From the NCBI GenBank assembly GCA_934277975.1, contig CAKQWE010000004.1, positions 32,548 through 96,547 of the forward strand: a stretch of DNA of 64,000 nt, given 5' to 3'. This document shows, piece after piece, positions 17,189-24,459 of this stretch. Within the stretch, counting starts at the first letter, position 1; each line of letters begins with the position of its first letter. Position numbers and translations under genes: made by a program. The DNA comes from an uncultured Spirochaetales bacterium. GTDB lineage: Bacteria; Spirochaetota; Spirochaetia; Sphaerochaetales; Sphaerochaetaceae. The notes under the pieces are model-generated. The model ran no database searches. It saw nothing but the letters and a program-made list of their open reading frames with translations, and had not been told where the DNA came from.

Positions 17189-18400
17189 ATGACTGATGCG
17201 CTTAGAAAAGAACTTAGGGAGTTCCTTGATGGACTTGAGTCACAGGGGCTTTCAAAGAAGGAGAGGGTCATCGTTTCCGCTCAGAGCGGTCTCATAAAGG
17301 TCCAGAACCCGGATGGAAGCGTTGTGGACGTATTGAACTTCTGCGCCAACAACTACCTTGGCCTTGCGGACAACAAGGAGGTCGTTGAGGCCGCAAAGGC
17401 TGCAATGGACGTGTGGGGCTATGGCCTTTCGTCCGTGCGTTTCATATGCGGCACCCAAAAGCTCCACAAGGATTTGGAGAGAAAGATAAGCTCGTTCCTT
17501 GGAACGGACGACACCATACTGTTTTCTTCCTGCTTCGATGCGAACGGTGCGGTGTTCGAACCCCTTCTAGGAGCCGATGATTCAATCATAAGCGACGAGC
17601 TCAACCACGCCTCCATAATAGATGGCGTTCGCCTGTGCAAGGCAAAGCGCTTCAGATACAAGCACAGCGACATGGCTGAGCTTGAGAGCTGCTTGAAGGA
17701 AGCCGTTTCGTTGGGTTGCAGGCGCATGATAATATGCACAGACGGCGTTTTCTCCATGGATGGAGACATTGCAAAGCTTGATGAGATATGTGCCCTTTCC
17801 GAACGGTATGGTAGCCTGGTCATGGTTGATGACTCGCATTCCACCGGCTACATTGGCGCTACAGGCCGTGGTACCGCTGAATACTACGGACTTCAGGACA
17901 AAGTGGATTTGATTACGACTACATTTGGAAAAGCCCTTGGGGGTGCAAGCGGCGGATGCATAAGCGGCCGTCAGGAGCTCATTGACCTGTTCCGCCAGCG
18001 CGCACGTCCCTACCTTTTCTCCAACACCTTGGCCCCTGCCGTAGCAGGCGGAACCATGAAGGTCTTGGAGCTTCTTGAAAACGGCAATCCATACAGGGAG
18101 AAGACCATGGAGAACGCAAGGCTCTTCCGCTCCAAGATGGAGGCTGCCGGATTCGACCTTGTCCCTGGCAACACCGCCATTGTTCCAGTGATGCTCTACG
18201 ATGAGGTCAAGGCCGTGAAGATGGCTGATGCCCTTTTGAAAGAGGGTGTGTACGTCATTGGCTTCTGCTACCCGGTTGTTCCAAAGGGCAGGGCCCGCAT
18301 AAGGGTTCAGCTTTCCGCGGTGCATACGCCAGAGCAGATAGACAAGGCTGTAGATGCGTTTGTGAAGGTTTCCCGTTCTTTGGACGACAGCCGTCGTTGA
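17189..18400 (+). CDS. kbl: Glycine C-acetyltransferase (2-amino-3-ketobutyrate CoA ligase)
   Basis: 403 residues. PLP enzyme of the alpha-oxoamine synthase family that splits 2-amino-3-ketobutyrate with CoA into glycine and acetyl-CoA. Visible: NNYLGLADN, GLSSVRFICGTQKLHKDLE, DELNHASIIDG, MVDDSHSTGYIG and TTFGKALGGASGG with the PLP lysine near residue 248. AGGAGGGG lies 8 nt before ATG 17189, next to the tdh stop. The final codons and stop lie inside a dispersed repeat (18389-18552) that also supplies the terminator hairpin. Together with tdh it feeds glycine to the cleavage system at the left edge. Confidence 0.95.
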   Translation: MTDALRKELREFLDGLESQGLSKKERVIVSAQSGLIKVQNPDGSVVDVLNFCANNYLGLADNKEVVEAAKAAMDVWGYGLSSVRFICGTQKLHKDLERKISSFLGTDDTILFSSCFDANGAVFEPLLGADDSIISDELNHASIIDGVRLCKAKRFRYKHSDMAELESCLKEAVSLGCRRMIICTDGVFSMDGDIAKLDEICALSERYGSLVMVDDSHSTGYIGATGRGTAEYYGLQDKVDLITTTFGKALGGASGGCISGRQELIDLFRQRARPYLFSNTLAPAVAGGTMKVLELLENGNPYREKTMENARLFRSKMEAAGFDLVPGNTAIVPVMLYDEVKAVKMADALLKEGVYVIGFCYPVVPKGRARIRVQLSAVHTPEQIDKAVDAFVKVSRSLDDSRR

Positions 18401-18552
18401 TGCGCTCAAGCCGTGCACCAAGCACTGTCTTTCGCTGTCGCCTAGGCTTTCATCCAAATAACTTCGAACGAGTTTCCCGTTCTTTGCAGTGACAACTGCG
18501 TCAGTTCGGACTGCGACGTACAGCTAGTACTGTCGCAGTCCTCCTTTTGTTT
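18389..18552 (+). repeat. Dispersed 3'-end repeat, copy A, ending in a terminator
   Basis: It aligns along about 155 bp with 30033-30190. Shared words include GATGCGCTCAAGCCGTGCA, AAGCACTGTCTTTCGCTGTC and GTCAGTTCGGAC. The end is a hairpin, GGACTGCGA (18508-18516) with TCGCAGTCC (18533-18541), followed by TCCTTTTGTTT, a good Rho-independent terminator for tdh-kbl. The repeat begins inside the last codons of kbl. The rest of the gap to tRNA-Val holds only the tRNA promoter. Confidence 0.8.
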
Positions 18553-18590
18553 CTGAGGAAGGAAAGTTTTCATGTTTGGTGCACACCCAC

Positions 18591-18618
18591 TAGACACTTT
18601 TTGTTTTTCGTGCATAAT
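18591..18618 (+). promoter_or_regulatory. tRNA-Val promoter
   Basis: TAGACA (18591-18596), N16, CATAAT (18613-18618). The predicted start of transcription is near 18625, six bases before the tRNA. Confidence 0.6.
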
Positions 18619-18630
18619 TGGGAGAGTAAT

Positions 18631-18702
18631 GCGCGGGTAACTCAGCGGGAGAGTGTCACCTTGACGTGGTGAAGGTCATAGGTTCAAACCCTATTCCGCG
18701 TA
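18631..18702 (+). tRNA. tRNA-Val(GAC)
   Basis: A 72-nt cloverleaf can be folded by hand. The acceptor GCGCGGG pairs with TCCGCGT. The D arm is ACTC/GAGT. The anticodon stem TCACC/GGTGA encloses TTGACGT (anticodon GAC). The T arm is ATAGG-TTCAAAC-CCTAT, and the discriminator is A. CCA is not encoded. A terminator follows within 7 nt, so it is a single-gene transcript. Confidence 0.95.
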
Positions 18703-18708
18703 ACTTGG

Positions 18709-18736
18709 AGGCTTGGAGATTTTCCAAGCCTTTTTC
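18709..18736 (+). terminator. Rho-independent terminator of tRNA-Val
   Basis: AGGCTTGGA (18709-18717) pairs with TCCAAGCCT (18723-18731) and is followed by TTTTC. Confidence 0.9.
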
Positions 18737-18845
18737 TTTGCCATTTGGCAATGCTTGATTCGAGGTCCGTTCGCAGATACTATAAAATATCCTAGAATAT
18801 CAGCGAAGAAGCTTTTGACGCTCCTTTGTTACATAAGGAAACGAA

Positions 18846-20000
18846 ATGAAGAAGAACACCGGTGAAGAACAGGTTCAGAGAGCATATATCTATTTGGTGA
18901 AGACCCCTAGTAGCAACGACCTTACGGTCTGCGCCAGCGACAGCGTGTATTATCCAGGGACGCATGTAGTGTCTCCTACTAGATATGGACTTGATATGGG
19001 TGTCGTCGTGGGACCTGCATCCAGCATAGGCAAAGACTACAGACCGGGCTGTGCCAAATGCAAGGGTGCATGTCACTTTGCACCTTCAAGGGACCCTGAA
19101 AGGGAAGAGGAGGAGCAGCCGCTTGCTGCAACTGGCTATGTAGTGGAGGATGAGGTTGTCTTCGAGGCCAATGGCAGAAGGCTCTCCCTTGGACCTCTCC
19201 CAAAGTTCGAGATTGTAAGCGAGACCAAGACTTCATTTGACGACGAGCAGGACGATGTCGATGACTCCAGCGTATGGGATCAGGCATATGAAGAGCCTCA
19301 GATGGTCGAGGTTGATGGGGATGTTCCATGGATATCGCACATGGCCACACCTGAGGAGCTCCAGAGATACTCCCAGAACATGAAGGACGAGCAGGATTCC
19401 ATAAAGGTGTGCCGTGAGAAGATAGAGAAGCACAAGCTGGACATGAAGCTTGTGACCGCACATTTCCTACTTTCCGAGCCAAAGGCCCTTTTCTTCTTCA
19501 CTGCAGACGACAGGGTGGACTTCAGAGAACTTGTCAAAGACCTCGTTGCCGTTTTCAGAATGAGGATAGAGCTCCGGCAGATTGGTGTACGCGACGAGTC
19601 CAGGGTGCTTGGCGGTCTTGCCGTATGCGGAAGGGACTTCTGCTGCCACTGCGTGTCCGACAAGCTCAATCCCGTCACCATAAAGATGGCAAAGGAACAG
19701 AACCTCTCTCTCAACTCAATGAAGATATCCGGGCCTTGCGGAAGGCTGCTGTGCTGCCTTAGCTATGAATACGACTTCTACTGCGAAGAGAAGCTGGCGT
19801 ATCCGCCAGAGGGCTCAAGGCTCAAGATTGGCGGAGAACTCTTCAGGGTGCAGGAGGTCAACATACTGTCCCATAAGATAACGGTGTCCGGTAGCGAAGG
19901 ACGCTCCTACCTTGTTCCAAGGGAGGAGGTCCGCTTCAACTCGGACACCGGACACTGGGAGGTGGACAGAGACTTCCAGGAGGAGCTTCTGTCCAACTGA
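18846..20000 (+). CDS. PSP1-domain protein (YaaT/RicT-like)
   Basis: 384 residues. The PSP1 C-terminal domain is clear at about residues 225-335: RIELRQIGVRDESRVLGGLAVCGRDFCCHC, PVTIKMAKEQNLSLN and KISGPCGRLLCCLSYEY, with the Cys pairs that can carry an Fe-S cluster in the Bacillus RicT complex. An acidic insert (residues about 80-170, rich in E and D) separates the N-terminal part and is longer than in YaaT. AAGGAAA lies 6 nt before ATG 18846. A TTGATT-N17-TACTAT promoter is possible at 18755-18783. In Bacillus the homologue modulates RNA processing and phosphorelay; the role in spirochaetes is unknown. Confidence 0.88.
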   Translation: MKKNTGEEQVQRAYIYLVKTPSSNDLTVCASDSVYYPGTHVVSPTRYGLDMGVVVGPASSIGKDYRPGCAKCKGACHFAPSRDPEREEEEQPLAATGYVVEDEVVFEANGRRLSLGPLPKFEIVSETKTSFDDEQDDVDDSSVWDQAYEEPQMVEVDGDVPWISHMATPEELQRYSQNMKDEQDSIKVCREKIEKHKLDMKLVTAHFLLSEPKALFFFTADDRVDFRELVKDLVAVFRMRIELRQIGVRDESRVLGGLAVCGRDFCCHCVSDKLNPVTIKMAKEQNLSLNSMKISGPCGRLLCCLSYEYDFYCEEKLAYPPEGSRLKIGGELFRVQEVNILSHKITVSGSEGRSYLVPREEVRFNSDTGHWEVDRDFQEELLSN

Positions 20001-20023
20001 CGGCGGTCGCTGCCCAAAAGCCC

Positions 20024-20302
20024 TTACATCATGCTTGAGAAGCGCTCCACCGAGGTGTTGAGCTTATCGATGGCGGCCTTTGCATCGTCAGATTCCATTC
20101 CATTGGCTAAGCAGTCCATGATTTGCCCTTTGATTGCGATCTTCCCACAACTGAGGAGAGCGGAACGCGCGGCGTTGAGCTGAACGAGGATTTCATCGCA
20201 TGAAGCTCCCTTGTCGAGCATTCTGTCTACGCCTTGGAGCTGCCCAACAATCTTGTGGAGCCTGCTGCGAAGGTCCTCCTTCGTTGTCTGCTGTTTCTTC
20301 AT
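20024..20302 (-). CDS. CsoR/CstR-family metal- or sulphur-sensing repressor
   Basis: 92 residues of the DUF156 family: LRSRLHKIVGQLQGVDRMLDKGASCDEILVQLNAARSALLSCGK, then IKGQIMDCL. Copper-type CsoR proteins coordinate Cu(I) with Cys-His-Cys. Here the first Cys (SCDEIL) and the last Cys (MDCL) are present but the His four residues before the last Cys is Gln. This is closer to the persulphide-sensing CstR pattern. ATG 20302 has GGAGG 7 nt upstream; in-frame ATG 20308 sits directly on the SD. The gene stands alone with no copper ATPase or sulphur-handling gene beside it, so the regulon is elsewhere or is itself. Confidence 0.87.
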   Translation of the reverse strand: MKKQQTTKEDLRSRLHKIVGQLQGVDRMLDKGASCDEILVQLNAARSALLSCGKIAIKGQIMDCLANGMESDDAKAAIDKLNTSVERFSSMM

Positions 20303-20306
20303 ATCC

Positions 20307-20350
20307 ATACCTCCAGTGGTATATTGCTGCATGGATGGTACCACCATGCA
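20307..20350. promoter_or_regulatory. Candidate autoregulatory operator of the CsoR-family gene
   Basis: ATACC-TCCAGT-GGTAT (20307-20322) resembles the ATACCN..NGGTAT dyads bound by CsoR/CstR proteins and overlaps the SD of the gene. A second dyad, TGCATGG/CCATGCA (20328-20350), follows immediately. Confidence 0.5.
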
Positions 20351-20471
20351 GGATGCGGTGTCAACGAACGCGGCGCAGTGCAACGGCTTCAAGAGACTGG
20401 TCCCGAAGGAATCGGTCTATAATAATCATTGTCAAAGGGCTCAGTTTTGCAAATTCTCATAAAGTGTTGTA

Positions 20472-20500
20472 TTGACCAGTTTTATTGTCTGTGATATGTT
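20472..20500 (+). promoter_or_regulatory. rpsT promoter
   Basis: TTGACC (20472-20477), N17, TATGTT (20495-20500). A leader of about 70 nt precedes the GTG start, long enough for S20 autoregulation, though no specific fold was recognised. Confidence 0.6.
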
Positions 20501-20578
20501 TTGTATCGCTGTTCTCTTGCACGGACAGCCAAAACGTTATAAGTATTTTATCTTGATGAAGATATTTTGGAGGTTACA

Positions 20579-20836
20579 GTGAATCGTTCTGCAGTTAAGA
20601 GAGATCGTCAGAGTAAGGAGAGAAGGCTTAGAAACCGTGAGACAAAGAGCACATTCCGCACAGCTATCAAGAAGTTCGACGCCGCAGTCGCCGCAAACGA
20701 CAAGGCCACAGCGGAAGAGGCAATGAAACTCAGCTTCAAGCTTATGGATACTGCTGCAAACAAAGGCATCATCCACCACAATACAGCTGACAGAAAGAAG
20801 TCCAGAATGAACAACAAATTCAACAAGATGGCTTAA
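20579..20836 (+). CDS. rpsT: 30S ribosomal protein S20
   Basis: 85 residues, usual length. Basic helical protein with SAVKRDRQSKERRLRNRETKS at the N-terminus and KGIIHHNTADRKKSRMNNKFNK at the C-terminus, typical of S20, which binds 16S rRNA. GTG 20579 is chosen since GGAGG (20569-20573) is 5 nt upstream; the frame is open a few codons further. HU follows after 20 nt. Confidence 0.95.
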   Translation: MNRSAVKRDRQSKERRLRNRETKSTFRTAIKKFDAAVAANDKATAEEAMKLSFKLMDTAANKGIIHHNTADRKKSRMNNKFNKMA

Positions 20837-20856
20837 GCCTTCTACGGAGGAATGTT

Positions 20857-21165
20857 ATGGCAAAGACAAAACTTACAAAGGCTGTAATCATTGAACATCT
20901 CCACGACAAGTTGGGTGCAAACAGAAACGACATTCATGAGATAGTCGATGCATTCTTCGAAGAGGTCAAGGACGGACTCAAGGAAGAGAAGATCATCGAG
21001 CTCAGAGGCTTTGGAACCTTTGAAGTCAGAACCCGCAAGGGCAGAGAGAAGGCTAGGAATCCAAAGACAGGTGAACTCGTTGCAGTAGACACCCACGGAG
21101 TCGCAGTGTTCCGCCCTGGCAAAGAGCTCAAGGATCTTGTTTGGGATCTCCGCCAGGAAGACTGA
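20857..21165 (+). CDS. HU/IHF-family DNA-binding protein
   Basis: 102 residues. TKAVIIEHLHDKLGANRNDIHEIVDAFFEEVKDGL forms the dimer helices. ELRGFGTFEVRTRKGREKARNPKTGE carries the beta-arm with the RNP-K signature, although the usual Pro at the arm tip is shifted. A nucleoid protein that bends DNA. GGAGG is 7 nt before ATG 20857. It lies between rpsT and lnt on the same strand with short gaps, so the three may share a transcript. Confidence 0.93.
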   Translation: MAKTKLTKAVIIEHLHDKLGANRNDIHEIVDAFFEEVKDGLKEEKIIELRGFGTFEVRTRKGREKARNPKTGELVAVDTHGVAVFRPGKELKDLVWDLRQED

Positions 21166-21182
21166 ACTTACAACAAGGAAAT

Positions 21183-22949
21183 ATGACCAGCATTCTAAGC
21201 GTAAACGATAAGGTTCTACGCAGACGCAACCTCGGGACAGTGTGCTCTGAGGTTGCTCTGTTATTAGGCTCTGCGCTCCTTCTTTCAATGGCGCATCCAA
21301 GCTTCATTTCAAACAACGGATTCGGGTTCTTGGCGTTCTTCGCCCTCATTCCGGTATTCGCTGTCATAAGGAACACCTCCTGGAAGGTAACCGCCATCTA
21401 TGGTTTCCTTTATGGCTTCGTCTATTACGCCGTGTTCAACTATTGGCTTTCGACGTTCCATCCCTATGCAATCCTGCTTGTCACATTCATAAAGGCCGTG
21501 GAGATGCTTTTGCTCTTCCTTGCACTCAAAGCCGTTGACAGCTGGTTCTCCAAGGGAACCGCTTCAAAGGTCCTTGAAGGATGGCTTGCAAAGCTCATAC
21601 CGCTATTTCAGGCCATGATCTGGGTTGCATACTCGTATGTGTCGCAGAGCTGGTTCGCAGGCTACCCCTATGGAACAATTGCATATGCGCTCTATGGATA
21701 CAAGGTTCTTATACAGATTGCCGACCTCTTTGGCATATGGGGGCTCAACTTCATGCTGGTGCTTCCTCAGGCCTTTCTTGGAGCGTGGTGCTGCGACCAT
21801 TTCAGCAAGACCAAGACTGAGCACTCCCAAGGTCTTGTACGGCATCTCAAGGGCAACAAGGTCTTGGTGATTGCATACGCCGTCCTTCTTGCAGCTCAGA
21901 TAGTCTACGGCATCATAACCCTTTCTTTCTGGAAGAATGCTGACGAGGACAACTCCTTCAGAGTCGCTACCATCCAGCACAACGCCGATTCCTGGAAGGG
22001 TGGCTACGACACCTACAAGCGCAACTTCCTGAACCTTTCGCGCATGAGCCTTGAGGCCATGATCCAGAACCCTGACATGATCATATGGTCCGAGACCGCA
22101 TTCGTCCCTTCCGTTGACTGGTATACACAGCATCCATACGAAGGCGACGACGAGGGAGCGGCCTTCGACTATCTTAGGTCGATCCAGGACTTGGTTGACC
22201 AGTTCGTCGAGTTTGGCAAGAACCTTGGAGTTCCATTGCTTACAGGCAACCCTTCAGGAGTGATAAAGGACGAAACGCAGCCTGCATACGATGAGAACGG
22301 AGACTGGAACAAGCTTGACTACAACTCTGTCATCCTCTTCGACGATGGAGAGATAAAGCAGACCTACCGCAAACAGCATCTTGTTCCTTTTACGGAGCAC
22401 TTTCCGTACGAGAAGCAGCTTCCTTGGCTCTACAATCTACTCAAGGCCAACGACTACCATTGGTGGGAGAAGGGAACGGAGTCCGTCGTGTTCGAGACCT
22501 CCAACGGCATAACGTTCTCCACTCCTATCTGCTTCGAAGATGTCTTTGGCTATATTTGCGCCAACTTCGTTACAGCTGGAGCGGACCTCATAGTCAACAT
22601 GACGAACGATTCATGGTCAGGCTCCGTCGCCGCAGAAAGGCAGCACATGGCAATGGCCGTATTCAGATCCGTTGAGAACAGACGTACCACCATACGAGGA
22701 ACCAACAGTGGTATTACATGTCTCATAACCCCTGACGGCAAGATCCAAGGCGAGATGGAGCCGTTCAAGATGGGATGGAGGATCTGGGACGTTCCCGTCT
22801 ACAGCGGAGATACCTACGGCTACACCCTCTACTCAAGGACCGTGGATCTGTCTGCGCAGATATGCACATACGTTTCGTATGTCTTGCTTGCAGCCGGTGC
22901 CGCTCTTATGATTGCGGATGCGGTGCGAAGAAGGAAGTCACATGACTGA
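21183..22949 (+). CDS. lnt: Apolipoprotein N-acyltransferase
   Basis: 588 residues. Inner-membrane enzyme that adds the third acyl chain to lipoproteins, in keeping with the many lipoproteins of this window. N-terminal hydrophobic helices (about residues 18-240) are followed by a nitrilase-fold domain: the catalytic Glu is in IIWSETAFVPS, Lys in YRKQHLVPFTEHFP and Cys in TPICFEDVFG. The downstream ATG 21183 (AAGGAA just upstream) is preferred over one at 21141 inside the HU gene. A final TM segment is present. It overlaps cinA by 8 nt. Confidence 0.94.
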   Translation: MTSILSVNDKVLRRRNLGTVCSEVALLLGSALLLSMAHPSFISNNGFGFLAFFALIPVFAVIRNTSWKVTAIYGFLYGFVYYAVFNYWLSTFHPYAILLVTFIKAVEMLLLFLALKAVDSWFSKGTASKVLEGWLAKLIPLFQAMIWVAYSYVSQSWFAGYPYGTIAYALYGYKVLIQIADLFGIWGLNFMLVLPQAFLGAWCCDHFSKTKTEHSQGLVRHLKGNKVLVIAYAVLLAAQIVYGIITLSFWKNADEDNSFRVATIQHNADSWKGGYDTYKRNFLNLSRMSLEAMIQNPDMIIWSETAFVPSVDWYTQHPYEGDDEGAAFDYLRSIQDLVDQFVEFGKNLGVPLLTGNPSGVIKDETQPAYDENGDWNKLDYNSVILFDDGEIKQTYRKQHLVPFTEHFPYEKQLPWLYNLLKANDYHWWEKGTESVVFETSNGITFSTPICFEDVFGYICANFVTAGADLIVNMTNDSWSGSVAAERQHMAMAVFRSVENRRTTIRGTNSGITCLITPDGKIQGEMEPFKMGWRIWDVPVYSGDTYGYTLYSRTVDLSAQICTYVSYVLLAAGAALMIADAVRRRKSHD

Positions 22950-24303
22950 AACAACTTCCAAAGCCACCAATGAAGCAGAAACAAAGACTGTTTCAATATT
23001 CGTGATAGGTACTGAGCTCACAAGCGGAGTCATCCAGGACAGACATATTCCCCTTCTTGCCGGCGAGCTCACCAAGCTTGGATTCTGCATCCGCAGGGCC
23101 TCCATTGTACCTGACGATGGCTCGATCTCCCGCGAACTCGGACATGCGGTTTTGGACAGCGGCGTGATAATAGTCACCGGAGGACTAGGCCCAACGTGCG
23201 ACGACATGACTCGCCAAGCCATTGCAGATCTTGCGGGAGTCCCGCTTGAGCGCAACGAAACGGCTTGGAACGAGGTCTATGCTCGCCTTGGAGACCGCAT
23301 CTGGGGTGCCAACGAACGGCAGGCCTACATTCCACGAGGATTCGACGAAATCCCAAACCCAAAGGGGACTGCACCTGGCTTCAAGGGGTCGTTCCCCGTC
23401 AGGGCCTATTCCCCCAACGATTCCAAGACCGATGTCTCTGAGCCCCCAATCCAAAAAGATGTCCATGACGTTCTGGTGATAGCAATGCCGGGACCTCCTG
23501 TGGAGATGCAGTACATGTTCTACAACCACGTCAGGCCGTTCTTGGCAAGGATATCGGGCTGCAAGGATTTGGGGCGCGATGAGTTCTCTGTGTATATGGT
23601 GCCTGAGGCCAAGCTTGAGGATTTGTGCGAGGCCTGCGCCGTTGGTGGAGTGTCGTGGGGGACCCGTTTCCAACAGTTCAAGATAAGTCTTTATGTCGAT
23701 GGTGATTGTGAATCATCACGCAGAGAGTTTGAGGAAAAGCTTTCGTCCGTCATTGGCCGTGGCCTGTTTGAGAAAGGGGAGCATGAAGCCGTGGATCTGC
23801 TTTCTTCGTACCTTGAAGGGAAGGCTCTTACGATAAGCACTGCGGAGAGCGCTACCGCAGGCCTTGCCTCAAAGCTCCTTACCGACCGTTCTGGAAGCTC
23901 TGCATGGTTCTGGGGAGGTGCTGCAACGTATGCAAACGAAGCCAAAGCCAGAATCCTGGGAGTGGATGCTTCTATGTTGGAGAACCCTTGCGTAGGACCC
24001 GTGAGCGAGCAGTGCGCCAAGCAGATGGCTGACGGTGCAAGAAGGCTTTCAGGGACTGACATAGCCGTTTCCATTACAGGCATAGCAGGTCCAGGTGGTG
24101 CGGAGGAGGGGAAACCTGTGGGCACGGCCTACATTGGTCTTTCGTCTTCGTTCAGGGATACAGAGGCCGTGAGAGTCAATGTTTCAGCAAATTCAAGGGA
24201 CTCTGTGAGGCGAAAGTTCGCCGTTGCAATGATGGTCCTTGCCTTGGAATACGCCAAGGGAGGATCCGTTGTTGACATGGTTTCCTCATGGGTATATATT
24301 TGA
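22942..24303 (+). CDS. cinA: CinA family protein (nicotinamide-nucleotide amidohydrolase type)
   Basis: 453 residues with both halves. The N-terminal MoaB/CinA domain has GTELTSGVIQDRH, TGGLGPTCDDMTRQAIA and GVPLERNE. The C-terminal PncC-like domain has ISTAESATAGLASKLLTDRSGSSAWFWGG, YANEAKARILGV and ITGIAGPGG. The second is expected to deamidate NMN in NAD recycling. ATG 22942 has AAGGAAG upstream and overlaps lnt, so the pair is coupled. A few residues of the middle linker (KTDVSEPPIQKDVHD) are unusual. Confidence 0.92.
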   Translation: MTETTSKATNEAETKTVSIFVIGTELTSGVIQDRHIPLLAGELTKLGFCIRRASIVPDDGSISRELGHAVLDSGVIIVTGGLGPTCDDMTRQAIADLAGVPLERNETAWNEVYARLGDRIWGANERQAYIPRGFDEIPNPKGTAPGFKGSFPVRAYSPNDSKTDVSEPPIQKDVHDVLVIAMPGPPVEMQYMFYNHVRPFLARISGCKDLGRDEFSVYMVPEAKLEDLCEACAVGGVSWGTRFQQFKISLYVDGDCESSRREFEEKLSSVIGRGLFEKGEHEAVDLLSSYLEGKALTISTAESATAGLASKLLTDRSGSSAWFWGGAATYANEAKARILGVDASMLENPCVGPVSEQCAKQMADGARRLSGTDIAVSITGIAGPGGAEEGKPVGTAYIGLSSSFRDTEAVRVNVSANSRDSVRRKFAVAMMVLALEYAKGGSVVDMVSSWVYI

Positions 24304-24459
24304 ACACTGTAAGTGGACCAGTGGGTCACTTGGAAACCAAATCCCATCTATTCTTAAAAATTGAAACGTTCCGTCTTTGACTTGCGGTTTCGTAGGGTGT
24401 CGAACCGGATTTCCAGACCTGTAGAGGGTTCAAGGACGTTCGTTGGGGAATTATAGTAC

